Positions 10,041 to 18,850 are shown, counted from the stretch's first letter. The stretch is 20,453 bases of DNA from Gnetum montanum (GCA_015680685.1 MNCI01002706.1:267688-288140); one strand, 5' to 3'. The notes: generated by a model not told the origin, from the letters alone. Made by a program: numbers and translations.

Positions 10041-10247
10041 ATGAGACCAGAAGGATGAACTACAAGAGAATACCCTATGATCCTTCCTAGTTCTATTGCA
10101 TCATGGCCATAAGTCATTCAAACAAGCTAGATATAGCATCTTTTGGGAAATACCTAGTGCACTCTAATGTAAATCTTTTACCTCTAAGAATTCTTAACAC
10201 TTAATTTATCACTCAAAGGCATTCCAAGTGATAAACATGGATTAGTT

Positions 10248-10259
10248 GTGGGGGAGAAA
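10248..10259 (+). other. Possible polypurine tract of remnant 1
   Basis: GTGGGGGAGAAA is the only strong G-rich purine run near the end of remnant 1, about 210 bp after the protease trace. LTR elements prime plus-strand synthesis from such tracts just before the 3' LTR. No LTR copy could be matched after it, so this is tentative. Confidence 0.25.
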
Positions 10260-11350
10260 TCCTTTACATCATGTCAAAATTTTATCTTCCTACCATTTCT
10301 ATTTATGTAATTAATAAATATCAGTGTTTTTAGTTAGATTTTTTTACTTTTTTGAGCTTAATGGATAATCAATCATGAGATTTTATTTTCTTTTGGAGTA
10401 TTTATGTTTGTGTGTGTGGGAAAAGTAGTTTAGGTGCTTTGTAAATGCTCATCCAATAAGCTAATGGTGGATGGGTGAGCTACATATGTGATGATGATGC
10501 AAGAGTGCCAAACAAGTCTAACTTGAAGCTTTAATTAATAGAATGTCCATGCAATGATATTCACCCACCCACTTTTCTTCTATTCATCACTAATAAACTA
10601 GGATAAAATTTATTAGGAAGAAATAACTTACACTATGAGTGGTGAAGCTGATGCTATTGGAACCATGGGTAGGTGGTGGATCCACACCTTAAGATGGGAG
10701 CTCTAGACTCCTAAAAGAGTTCTTGGTTATTGGTATGAAAAGGATGTATCATTAAGCATCCTTGTGACCACTAAGTGGGTCTAATCTGTGTGATTTGACC
10801 AAGTTACATGTGGTATCTTGCCAAACCATCCTAGTTAGAAGAGGCTTGTGATTTCATAAACTTGTGCATGCCATGTGATGGGGGATGAATTCTCATGTTC
10901 ATGCAAGTCAAAGGCTCTAGATGGTGATTTGGCAATTCAATAATTTTCATGATTCCCATGCTTTATCAAAAACTCTCTTTCCATGAATAAAAAGAAAAAG
11001 AAAAAGAAGAAGAGAGAAATGAATGAAAAGTAACATATATTATGAAAATAATAATAATAATAATAAATAAAATTAAAAAGAAAAAAAGAATGAAGAGGTA
11101 ATAAGAAGAGCAATATACTTTCAAGCTCATCAATTGTGCAAATTGGTATGTTTACCATTCAAACTAGTTGCATAGTTGTTAATGCCAAAGTCAAACTTGT
11201 GGTCAAACCTATGTCTATGTAAATATTTCTCATGTTTAGTCCATTATTTAGATCACTTGACTTCCCATGATGTTGCAATCCAAGGCAATCTCTTACTCAT
11301 CCCTATTCATGGTTATGAAGGCCTAGATGTTTCTTTCTTCATGAACCCTA
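10260..11350. other. Unassigned DNA between the two retroelement remnants
   Basis: No coding trace. It would include the 3' LTR of remnant 1 if the purine run at 10248 is real. It contains an A/G-rich stretch at 10985-11025 and an ATA microsatellite at 11045-11072. The open stretches at 10937-11158 (minus) and 11176-11364 (plus) are low complexity or unrecognised. Confidence 0.45.
11045..11072. repeat. (AAT)n microsatellite
   Basis: About seven AAT units, then A-rich sequence. Just upstream at 10985-11020 is an A/G-rich GAAAAA-type run. Confidence 0.8.
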
Positions 11351-11718
11351 TGAAACACCACTAAAATTTCATGTTGCAATCTTCATTCTCTAATCTAGGG
11401 CAAAGAATCATTGTAAATGTGATATATGTACTACATGAGCTATAGTCTTACATACTTCAGCATTTTTGAAACCAAAGAATGCTCCAAAAGTCATTATTTC
11501 CTTGTTTCCCAACAAGAAATAGGTATCTGATGTTCATATCTAGGCTTGGGAAAGCCAAAAATGCTTTTGGAATGGCCAAAAGTGGCATTTTTATGAGTTT
11601 TTGTAGGGTTATAGCCCCAACTACGTTGGAGGCATTTTTAGTGATCACCCGAACTACACCATTAGTAGTCACAGTAGCTACAGCTAGCGTAGTCACCACC
11701 AAGACCTAGCAATTGTCA
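11351..11718 (+). repeat. 5' LTR of remnant 2
   Basis: Starts TGAAACACCACTAAAATTTC and is alignable end to end with 18485-18850. The shared tail is ACCACCAAGACCTAGCAA at 11695-11712. The end at 11718 (..TGTCA) is chosen because both copies can be closed with CA there, and it is less certain than the start. The match to the other copy is patchy around 11395-11420 and 11580-11640. No clear TATA box is seen. Confidence 0.75.
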
Positions 11719-12533
11719 AGCTTTGGCAAGCAACTTTTTGTGCCCTTAGGCACATACCTGTACATCATAAACCCACTTCTTTTATATTTTGTATATAAAT
11801 TTGGTTGTTCATGCTATGCAAATTTTTGGTTTCCATTTCATTTCTACATCTATTTCTATAACTATAATTTTGTTCCCACTTCCTTTTGGCCAAATCCATC
11901 TACATTTTCATTTTCATCTATGTTTCTACAAACATTTCTATTTTACATTTCCTAAGTTCCTAGGTGATCAACAAGACCATCCAAGGTACCTTGAATCCCA
12001 TTTTCTAGAGGCCCTTCGGATTTGGGGTTAAGACTATTTTGGCACTCAAATCTTCCAATTTTTCCATTCTAGCAACCGAGATTTCTAGCACCAATAGTTT
12101 TTTAGTGCTAGAAGGAGGATCTCCACCCAAATTCTTGGCCATAAATCCATTTTTATCCTTTTTTTCCTTTTGTTATACCTACAAAACCAACATTTCCTAG
12201 TAAAATCCATTCCATTAGGTTTTGCTACAATTTTTCCATCTACTGCAATACTTATTCCATTTAGTGTACTCCATTGTCCGGGATTCCATTTTATAGAATT
12301 CCATTTTTCAGGATTTCATTTCTAGGATTCAATTTTCTAGCATAATATTTTTGAGATTCCATTTTTGGAATTTGGTTTTCTAGCATTCTATTTTTATTTT
12401 TTTTTTAGGATTCCTTCCTTCATTTTAATCATCAAGCAACCATCTTCTACTACCTTTCTATTTTTACTCTACTTACTACATTTTTTTTTCAAAAATAATA
12501 AGAACCTAAAAAGAAGAAAAACCAATTTTCAAC
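11719..12533 (+). other. Long non-coding leader of remnant 2
   Basis: About 815 bp lie between the 5' LTR and the first gag ATG. This length is common in plant Ty3/gypsy elements. The sequence is pyrimidine-rich. The expected primer-binding site beside the LTR is not clear: TGG at 11724 starts a short candidate, but I could not match it to a tRNA. At 12280-12400 there is a degenerate short tandem repeat. Confidence 0.6.
12280..12400. repeat. Degenerate short tandem repeat in the leader
   Basis: GGATTCCATTTT(C)TAG-like words recur about six times with spacing of 14 to 30 bp, for example GGGATTCCATTTTATA, GAATTCCATTTTTCA and GGATTCAATTTTCTAGCAT. Confidence 0.55.
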
Positions 12534-13208
12534 ATGTCATTTCAGTAGTTGACCAAGTTGCCCTACAACTATAATGACAACGAGTTAGATCAATAGCACA
12601 TGAGGGTTTATGACCCCAAAGATTCAACCATGATAGAATGTACGAAATCCCTAAGACTTAGGGGGCAAAGTCCTAGTTCTGTGGTAATAAATGAAGAGCA
12701 CTATAACTTCATTTGCACTAAGATCTAGGCTAGCATGCTGATCCCACAAGTAGAGGTAGAAGCAAAAAGAAAATTCAAGCTCATCCATCACAATGGAAAA
12801 GAGTATATTCCCTCCCTTTATGATCAAATACCCCTTAATGAAATCTACACTAGTGTTTTAGCCCTTCTCATTGAGGTTGATGAGGGTAACCAAAAGGCTA
12901 TCTTCGATGGGAAACTAGGGGAGGAAAATGAATTAAAGGCAAAGTCTGAGCCTAAGAACCTTTTGGGGGAACATTTCCAACAAGGGATCCCCAAGGCCAC
13001 AATCCCCACCTCTACACCCTTTGTTTCTTCCTTTAGACACATTCCATCATCTTCATCCCCATCGTACCCAACCATGATTCAAGCCTACACCTATCATGGC
13101 CATGCACCAAACACACTCGATGTCACAATCCACAACCTTCCACTTTTTCATGTCATTTGTAACACAACTACAAATGGTATAGCCATCGTCAATAATTGTC
13201 ACTTCCAC
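12534..13208 (+). pseudogene. Gag N-terminal region of remnant 2
   Basis: One frame runs from ATG at 12534 (MSFQ, then TAG) to TAA after ..NNCHFH at 13208. It is interrupted only by three TAG codons, at about 12546, 12591 and 12726, likely former CAG or TGG codons. The last 158 codons from 12735 are open and form the longest open stretch in the window. It includes LIHHNGKEYIPSLYDQIPLN, an acidic and basic middle, and a Ser/Pro-rich tail (PSSSSPSYPT). No catalytic motif is seen; this fits the variable N-terminal part of plant Ty3/gypsy gag. I chose 12534 because it is the first ATG in the frame after the leader. Identity comes from position before the capsid. Confidence 0.6.
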
Positions 13209-13339
13209 TAACCCTCCTACCACCTAGATGAGGCCCACCATGGGACCTCAAGAAACCCAAGAGTCACATACCCCTTTCATCCCATTTGTGTCCCAGATTT
13301 TGGCACAAATGTCATTCTCTTTGTTTAACTAACCAGGCA

Positions 13340-13991
13340 TTGTGGTAACTCAGCCCCTCCCTTCGGTGCCCCAACCAATAGCTAAACTACAAGCATTGCA
13401 ACTCATGTCCTAACCCTTTGTCCAAATCCCACAACCAATAGGGGCATCGCAAGGACTAGATCAAGCTTTTCAAATGCTCTAGGACTTGACTAAAGAATTA
13501 AGAAAACTCAAGGGCCCAACATCCTAGACTATGAAAATAATGGGCTTCTACAAAGATTATCTTATTAGCCCTACAGTTCCACCACTAACTCTTCCTTCTG
13601 GTGTTCCTATGTCATAGTTCACCAAATATGATTGTGAAGGTGATCTAAACACTTACTTGATTACCTTTCACTTTGAGAGTTTACTATTTCAGGCATTGAT
13701 GCATACTATTATGTGAATCTTCCCCATGTCTTTGATGAGAAAAGCACTTGACTGGTACTATGCCTTATCAAGGTGATCCATATCCTCTTTGGATGACCTA
13801 ATTTCATAGTTTGTTAACTGTTTCAAGTATAACTTGAAACTTGATACCATGCTTGATCAACTAATGATGGTCAAGCAAGGATTCCTTGAGCCCCTACAAA
13901 AGTTCATCCAACAAGGGAATGCTATGCTTAATGAGATTCCAAAATCTATAGTTGAAACACACTTATTAACCATTTTCAAAGGGGATGGTTA
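13340..13991 (+). pseudogene. Gag capsid (retrotrans_gag family) of remnant 2
   Basis: A single frame of about 215 codons. After a Pro/Gln-rich start and an ELRKLKGP helix it reads FTKYDCEGDLNTYLITF (family: F-x-K-Y-D-G-x-G-D-P-x-x-H-L), IFPMSLMRKALDWYYALS (F-x-x-S-L-x-x-x-A-x-x-W-Y), SISSLDDLIS*FVNCFKYNL, and FLEPLQKFIQQ, which are the canonical capsid blocks in order. The stops fall at TAG, TAA and TGA positions where the family often has Gln, Arg or Trp, and no frameshift is needed inside the domain. That makes it the best-kept gag in the window. The FKYNL pattern resembles the common plant Ty3/gypsy gag group; I do not name a lineage. Confidence 0.85.
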
Positions 13992-14600
13992 ATGACTTTA
14001 TAAAGTTAAAATTATACTACTTAGATCCACGGTCATTTAGTTAAGCCTTTTCCCAAACTATGAATATAGAAGACACTATAGAAGCTAGCCATGATCCTAC
14101 CTATGTGGTGTATAAGAACCAACATGAGTTTAAAGATAACGAGAAGGGTAGGCAAAACAATGTGACCATAGCAACTATAATAACAGAAAGTAAACCAACC
14201 AACTAGGGGCCAAAGAATAACCAACCTAAGATCCTTGCTACCAACAACAACAATCAACCATCAACCTCTAAGGCCATTGCATCAACCATCTCTAGGCCTG
14301 ACTTTCCAGAGAAAGATCAGTCCAACTATACCTAGTTATGCCTCAAGTCATCAGAGGTGTTGGATCAACTATTAAAAAGTGATAGAATTCAATAAAAGGA
14401 AATGTCTAAGATTTTCCTTAAGAGGTATGACAAGTTATGTGAAATAGTGAAGGATCCCACCTAGGAAACTAATGATGATCCTCCAGTGCCCAAATACTTT
14501 AAGCTTGACCGCTTTTGCCATTACCACCAGTTGCCAGGTCATGATACCAATTTTTTCCTTGCACTTAAAATGACCTACAAAGGATGATACATCCAATGAC
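13992..14600 (+). pseudogene. Gag C-terminus with knuckle-like Cys/His segment, remnant 2
   Basis: After several frame changes the reading at about 14185-14600 gives a Asn/Gln/Thr-rich stretch, then VLDQLLKSDRIQ and FCHYHQLPGHDTNFFLALKM at about 14511-14570. The family pattern here is C-x-x-H-x-x-x-G-H-x-T-x-x-C-x-x-L-K, a metal-binding segment of plant Ty3/gypsy gag. The final Cys is replaced (FF), so it is probably not functional. The open stretch on the minus strand at 14033-14257 is a chance frame. Confidence 0.7.
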
Positions 14601-15250
14601 ATTAAGCCTTAAAATCAATCAATGCATATGTACAAGAACCCCTTGAATGTCAACAATAGCCTGTACACCATAGCAACATTCAATGTCTACAACAACCAAA
14701 GGACTACAAGTGAACCATTTGTGATCAGGGTACCTCCTCGCAATGAAAGGGGCCCTTCAACTTCTACTAGCTTAAGATCCTCCTTTTTTGTAAAGGTATC
14801 ATCATCAACATCCTTCAAAGATCCCTTTGTGATCAAGTTTCCCCAACCTACTATAACCTAGTTAACCCTAATAATTGAACAACAACCTTCCATGGTGGCC
14901 CATGCAATGTCTTCTTCCTCAAAATTGACTAGGGATAGTAAGAAATTCCCAACCAAACAATGGAAGAAGACTATAAAAAGCCAAAAAATATAGTGATAAG
15001 AAATTAAGTTAGGAAATAAGTGGGTCCACCAAAACCCACTTCCATTTCAACTATTCCCATGACTCCTACAATCCAAGCTGCTTCAACAAGTAAACCACAA
15101 GAAGAACCAAAACTCAAAGAAGAAAAGAGAGAAGCTAGGCCACAAAAATAACCCAAGCACAAGGTTCACATTTTGGGGCACATGAAGGAAGTTAAAAAAA
15201 ACCAACAACTAACAACAAGGACTTCCTTAATGTGATGGAATAGGTTAAGC
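14601..15250 (+). pseudogene. Gag-protease linker of remnant 2
   Basis: A mostly open frame from 14622 reads through one TAG (14862) to TAG TGA at about 14992. It is rich in Ser, Thr and Pro (VPPRNERGPSTSTSL, FVIKFPQPTIT), typical of the unstructured link between gag and protease in these elements. From 15000 to 15250 the reading is Lys/Glu/Pro-rich with frame changes. No domain is seen. Confidence 0.5.
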
Positions 15251-15842
15251 AATCACTCAAACAAAAGAACACAACTTTGAGCTTGTATGACATGGTCACG
15301 ATTTTTGTTGCCCATCATGAGGCATTGGTTAAGATGTTGACCTTTGTTCTTGTTAGTGAGGATGTCCCCACTAACAAAGAGTCTATCCATGTAGTCATGG
15401 TACCCTCTTCACCCAAGGAATCAAAGTCAACATTGCTAGTGTTTCATGATAGCAAAGTCAAGACAGACCCCCAAAATGGTGAAATAACTAGGGTGCCTCT
15501 CTTTATAACCATACTAGTTGGATAGTATAAGGTATGTAGGGTGCACATAGATGATGGAGTGACAACCAATGTCATGTCCTATACCATTGTTGAATGCTTA
15601 GACCTGATGGAACAAATGCAACACATGATTACCTCAACCCTTAAATCTTTTAATGGATCATGGGTTCCATTTTTCTAGACTTTGTGGCAGGGAAGAAATT
15701 CCCCACAATAGCAAATTTCTTGGTGGCGGAAGAGATCCTAGGATTCAACCTCATCCTAGGAAGACCTTGGCTAGTCCAACTATGGGTTATGTCATCACCC
15801 CTTCCCAAGAAATTCACCTACCTTACAAGGGAGGTGAAATAG
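15251..15842 (+). pseudogene. Aspartic protease domain with upstream conserved segment, remnant 2
   Basis: From 15277 the frame reads SLYDMVTIFVAHHEALVKML, then VPTNKESI and TRVPLFITILVG, the conserved lead-in found before the protease in one large group of plant Ty3/gypsy polyproteins. After a TAG at 15523 the same frame gives VCRVHIDDGVTTNVMSY at about 15535-15585, the active-site block with Asp kept (family I-D-N/G-G-S-x-x-N-V-M). After LKSFNGSWVPF a frameshift near 15672 moves to the frame that reads IANFLVAEEILGFNLILGRPWL at about 15708-15775, the second conserved block. The catalytic Asp and the I-L-G-R-x-W-L block are intact, but the stop and frameshift break the chain. The domain is recognised with confidence. 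Confidence 0.85.
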
Positions 15843-16130
15843 TTATTCATAGCAAAGCACGATTCCCTTAGCTATTAACAACATTGATGTAAAGCAAAGG
15901 TTTGAAGTAGAGTTTTCAAAAGGGATTCCTACCATTGACCATAAATTCAAAGATGTAGATGAAGCCAAAGAGGCCAAAATGAACAACAAGGAACTAGTAG
16001 ATGCATCATGAGGAGAGCTTCCCTTCAACATTGTTAGCAAAGGAGATAGAACATAAACTAGTGCAAAACAAGCCATATGTGTTTTCCAATCTCTCGAAGA
16101 TTAGAAAGAACTTGCACAAGTGATATATGC
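15843..16130 (+). pseudogene. Post-protease linker of remnant 2
   Basis: The reading after the protease, IVIHSKARFP ... INNIDVKQRFEVEFSKGIPT ... DEAKEAKMNNKELVD, is an acidic/basic linker as usually found between protease and reverse transcriptase. It stops making sense at about 16130, before any reverse transcriptase motif (no Y-x-D-D or neighbouring blocks). The open stretch on the minus strand at 15843-16076 is the shadow of this frame. Confidence 0.5.
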
Positions 16131-16984
16131 TCCTAATCCTTTTCACACCCTATGTGCAAACTTGTAATCAAATGTACTCATAACCCTATAGCCTAGTTTA
16201 TACTTTACTTACTTTAGTATTTGTGGCCTTGTTTTCTTTTACGTTGAAATCTTTATTTTCCTATAGCTTAAATTGTATAGTTATTTTACATTATTTTACT
16301 TTTAAAACCTTTTTCTTTTCTCTTAAAAAAACCAAAAAATCCATAAAAATTTTAAAAATAAAAAAAAATCATAAAAATTCATAAAACATAAAATATCCAA
16401 AAAAATATTCTCTTTTATGTATCATAACTATCTGCTAAGACCTTAAATTGGCATCATGGCCCACTAAGGCCTAAAACTAGCAAAAATATAACCCTATTTG
16501 ATTAGTATTAGCTAATCTTTTCCATATGTTATCCATTCTCACATATTTGACCTTGTTTTTGGCCTTAATTTGCATTGTTAACCTTCTTTCTCATCAATTA
16601 ACTTCATACAGCCTCTATATAACTTCATGTGCTACTAGGTTCACTTTAATTTTTCTATTATGACCTTTGTTAACCCTTATTTAGCCTTGGATTTGTGTTA
16701 ACCAATGGGATTAGGTCATCCTTGACCATTTTTAACACCATGTAACTATGGCCTACTAAGGCCTTAAACTGGCACTAGGTAACCTAAGTTAACCATGTAT
16801 GCTCTTGTTTTTCCATATCTTCCTTGTGATTAAACTTGTAGTGGTCTTTAATTGACCTCTTATAGGCTTTGTTAACCTTGTTTGACCATGAGAAGCCATG
16901 TTTTGGCTGATTACCATAGTATTCTATATCATTTTAGCATTATTTACTCATGTTACCTAGGTGCTACATAATGTTCTTATGGTG
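16131..16984. other. Non-coding block in place of RT, RNase H and most of integrase
   Basis: No coding trace. An A-rich run lies at about 16316-16400. CCATGG/AAGGCCTTAAACTGG-type repeat units appear at 16430-16482 (two) and 16748-16775 (one), the same unit as the array after the integrase tail (17260-17494). GTTAACC occurs five times, at 16577, 16669, 16697, 16788 and 16871. The block seems to derive from 3' non-coding sequence of this or a related element and not from pol. Confidence 0.6.
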
Positions 16985-17229
16985 GATATGTAGGATTAGA
17001 GTATGAACACCACAACATTCATCATGACTTGGACAAATGCGAGATCAAGGAAGGAGACCTAGTCCTTAAGGCCATCCATGAGCATTCAGACAAATTCTCA
17101 ACCAACTAGGAAGAGCCCTTCCTCATCACTAGGGCCTATGGTAACAAAGTATTCAAGATAGTAGACATGGATGGAAATGAGTTGGCCAATCTAGTCAATC
17201 ACTCCTATCTAAAACCATATTTGATGTAG
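16985..17229 (+). pseudogene. Integrase C-terminal tail of remnant 2
   Basis: From 17032 the frame reads DKCEIKEGDLVLKAIHEHS, then KFSTN*EEPFLITRAYGNKV and FKIVDMDGNELANLVNHSYL up to KPYLM and TAG at 17227-17229. This is the closing part of Ty3/gypsy integrase: G-D-L-V-L, the K-F-x-x-N-W-E-G-P-F block, and Y-x-L-x-D-x-D-G-x-x-L ... N-x-x-x-L-K-x-Y. The conserved Trp is a TAG. The natural stop is at the expected place. The zinc-binding and catalytic D-D-E parts of integrase are not upstream; only a short leading stretch (16985-17031) precedes. It shows the element once had a full pol. Confidence 0.85.
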
Positions 17230-17259
17230 CTAACAACAACCAACAAACAAGCTTTCTTT

Positions 17260-17494
17260 CCATGGTTTACCAAGGCCTAAAACAACATGGCCTACTAGGA
17301 CCTAAAACTGGTGAAACAAGGGCCTGTCGAGGCCTTAAATCAACACCATGGTTTTCTTAGATCTTAAATTGGCACCATGGCCTACCAAGGCCTAAAAATG
17401 GTAAAACCATGGCTTACCAAGGCCTTAAACTGGTACCATGGTCTGCTAAGACCCTAAACTAGCACCATGGCTTGCCAAGGTCTTAAACTGGCAA
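17260..17494. repeat. Minisatellite, about 8 units of 29-32 bp
   Basis: Consensus by eye: CCATGGCYTRCYAAGGCC then TWAAACTGGYA, starting at 17260 and repeated to about 17494. Units keep CCATGG and the AAGGCC core in most copies and vary by 0 to 3 bp in length. It lies directly after the integrase stop, in the 3' non-coding region. Further single units are at 16430-16482 and 16748-16775. Confidence 0.85.
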
Positions 17495-17868
17495 CATCGA
17501 TGACCTATCATGATTAAATCTATTGTACTATTCTACATGGCCTTATATATTTCATTGTAAATACATGATTTCTTTGATTTTTTTTCTTGTTCTCTTGAAA
17601 TTGTGTTTGTAGGATAAAGCCTTGGACCATCACAAGGGTACAACTCATCATGGTAGCAAGTCACTAGGTGACCTTGATGTGCAAGATCTAGTGAGCTTGT
17701 CCTACTTTGTTGGAGTGCTTGTACCATTTTCCATCCATCTAGCACCACTCCTTGAGCCCAACCCCATAGCCTAATTATTACATTTCATACCTTGAACTAT
17801 AGTGCTAACCTATGTTTTCCACTCATACACTATAGACATACGATATCTCTCTATTATATTCCATCCTC
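17495..17868. other. 3' non-coding region of remnant 2, first part
   Basis: No gene seen. Open stretches here, such as 17533-17748 on the minus strand, do not match anything. Confidence 0.5.
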
Positions 17869-18044
17869 AAGTCCACCTGAATGTAACATACTTCATTAAG
17901 TGAAAAGGTTCTAAGTCTAGAAAACATAACACATCTTGTTTGGTAGGAGAAAAATTAAGTCCATCGAGTGTAACACATCTCACTTGATGGAAAAAACACT
18001 AAGTCCATTAAGTGTAACACAACTCACTCAGTGGGAAAACTATG
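17869..18044. repeat. Tandem repeat, 4 units of exactly 44 bp
   Basis: Units 17869-17912, 17913-17956, 17957-18000 and 18001-18044 all begin AAGTC and keep the same length. Unit 3 contains CCATCGAGTG (17961-17970), a 10-nt spacer and CACTTGATGG (17981-17990), which pair with one mismatch. Unit 4 has the same layout (18005-18014 with 18025-18034) with a G-U and one mismatch. Units 1 and 2 are more worn. Diverged sequence with unchanged length fits old tandem duplication in the element's 3' region. Confidence 0.85.
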
Positions 18045-18430
18045 TTGAACCAACCTTGGTAATGAAACCCAATGGAGGTTTTATCCACCAATAAAACAAA
18101 AATAAGAGAGAGAAAATTATGAAGAAGCTGGATGGCCAATGAAGCCTCAAAGCCTAATGATTGAAGAAACCTTGGAGCAAAGTGATTTGACCATCAAACA
18201 TATTTGCTAAGTGACCAACACTTCAAAACATGTTAGTACCATGTCATAGCCATGATGGCAACATTTGGAATGCATTGTTAGCCCTCATAACCATTTCCCA
18301 ATAACCTCTTTGCTATTTCCTCATCATAGCCTTATTCCATCATCATAAGCACTCTTGAGCATGGCTTGATACTACTAGATCAAGCACAAAGATGAAATGT
18401 TGGTGATGGACCTAGAATGGTGTTTTGTAT
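18045..18430. other. 3' non-coding region of remnant 2, last part
   Basis: No gene seen. A purine-rich run lies at about 18101-18130 (AATAAGAGAGAGAAAATTAT...). The stretch ends at the hairpin and polypurine tract. Confidence 0.5.
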
Positions 18431-18476
18431 TCTTTGTTGATGTCTCTCAAGTTAATCCTCTAGACATCAACAAAGA
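18431..18476 (+). repeat. 15-bp perfect inverted repeat next to the polypurine tract
   Basis: TCTTTGTTGATGTCT at 18431-18445 is the exact reverse complement of AGACATCAACAAAGA at 18462-18476, with a 16-nt loop. The right arm runs into the polypurine tract. In the element RNA it could form a stable stem at the plus-strand primer. Confidence 0.85.
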
Positions 18477-18480
18477 GGGG
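18472..18480 (+). other. Polypurine tract of remnant 2
   Basis: AAAGAGGGG ends 4 nt before the start of the second LTR copy as aligned (18485). A G-ended purine run at this place is the plus-strand primer site of LTR retrotransposons. It supports reading the repeats as LTRs and sets the orientation as +. Confidence 0.7.
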
Positions 18481-18484
18481 TCAA

Positions 18485-18850
18485 TAAAACACCACTAAAA
18501 TTTCATGTTGCAATCTTCATTCTCTTATTTGGAATAAGAACTCATTGTAAATGTGAGATATGTAGTCCATGCTATAGTCTTGCATACTTCAGCCTTTTAG
18601 AGCCAAAAAAATGCTCCAAAAGTTATTATTTCCTTATTCCCCAACTAGAAATAGATACCCCATGTCCATATTTGGTCTTGGGAAAACTGAAAATGCCTTT
18701 GGAATGGTTAAAAAAACATTTTCATGAGTTTTTGTAGGGGTATAGTGCAAACTATGCTAGAGCCTTTTTCAATAGTCACTGGAACTACATCTTTAGTAGT
18801 CATAGTAGCTATAGCCACCGTAGTTACCACCAAGACCTAGCAAAAGTGCA
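18485..18850 (+). repeat. 3' LTR of remnant 2
   Basis: Starts TAAAACACCACTAAAATTTC, the counterpart of TGAAACACC at 11351, so the terminal TG has probably become TA. Shared blocks include ATGTTGCAATCTTCATTCTC, ATGCTCCAAAAGT, ATGAGTTTTTGTAGGG and ACCACCAAGACCTAGCAA. Ends at ..AGTGCA (18850), chosen to match CA at 11718. Confidence 0.75.

Larger units (their letters stand above)
11351..18850 (+). mobile_element. Ty3/gypsy-type LTR retrotransposon, decayed, pol core missing (remnant 2)
   Basis: A 7.5-kb unit bounded by diverged direct repeats (11351-11718 and 18485-18850). In order it holds a leader, gag (from 12534), a knuckle-like segment (about 14510), the protease (15260-15842), non-coding DNA, an integrase C-terminal tail (16985-17229), minisatellites, a polypurine tract (18472-18480) and the second LTR. 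Protease before integrase tail and the gag motif family fit Ty3/gypsy. The LTRs are roughly four-fifths identical by eye, so insertion was long ago. No target-site duplication was seen: CCCTA precedes the first LTR and ATAGT follows the second. No convincing primer-binding site was found. RT, RNase H and most of integrase are absent. Confidence 0.8.

Noticed and set aside
11457-11709. Open stretches on both strands (81 and 76 codons)
   Set aside because: Both lie inside the 5' LTR and are not open in the 3' LTR copy.
11724-11745. Primer-binding site of remnant 2 (TTTGGCAAGCAAC or the following TTTTTGTGCCC)
   Set aside because: Neither can be matched to the 3' end of a tRNA I can name, so I do not annotate it.
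11713-12031. Two overlapping 80-codon open stretches rich in Phe, Tyr and Ser
   Set aside because: They reflect pyrimidine-rich leader sequence and overlap in different frames; no domain is visible.
12845-13075. 76-codon open stretch on the minus strand
   Set aside because: It lies fully inside and opposite the open gag frame and matches no family.
12534-13991. TAG read as glutamine (code reassignment)
   Set aside because: Many in-frame stops are TAG, but TAA and TGA also occur and frameshifts are frequent. Decay of methylated retroelements explains this without a new code.
17259-17494. CRISPR-like array
   Set aside because: Units are contiguous and diverged with no unique spacers of constant length; it is a minisatellite in a eukaryotic retroelement.
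17590-17625. Intron 3' splice-site-like sequence TTGTGTTTGTAG
   Set aside because: No exon on either side encodes anything recognisable.
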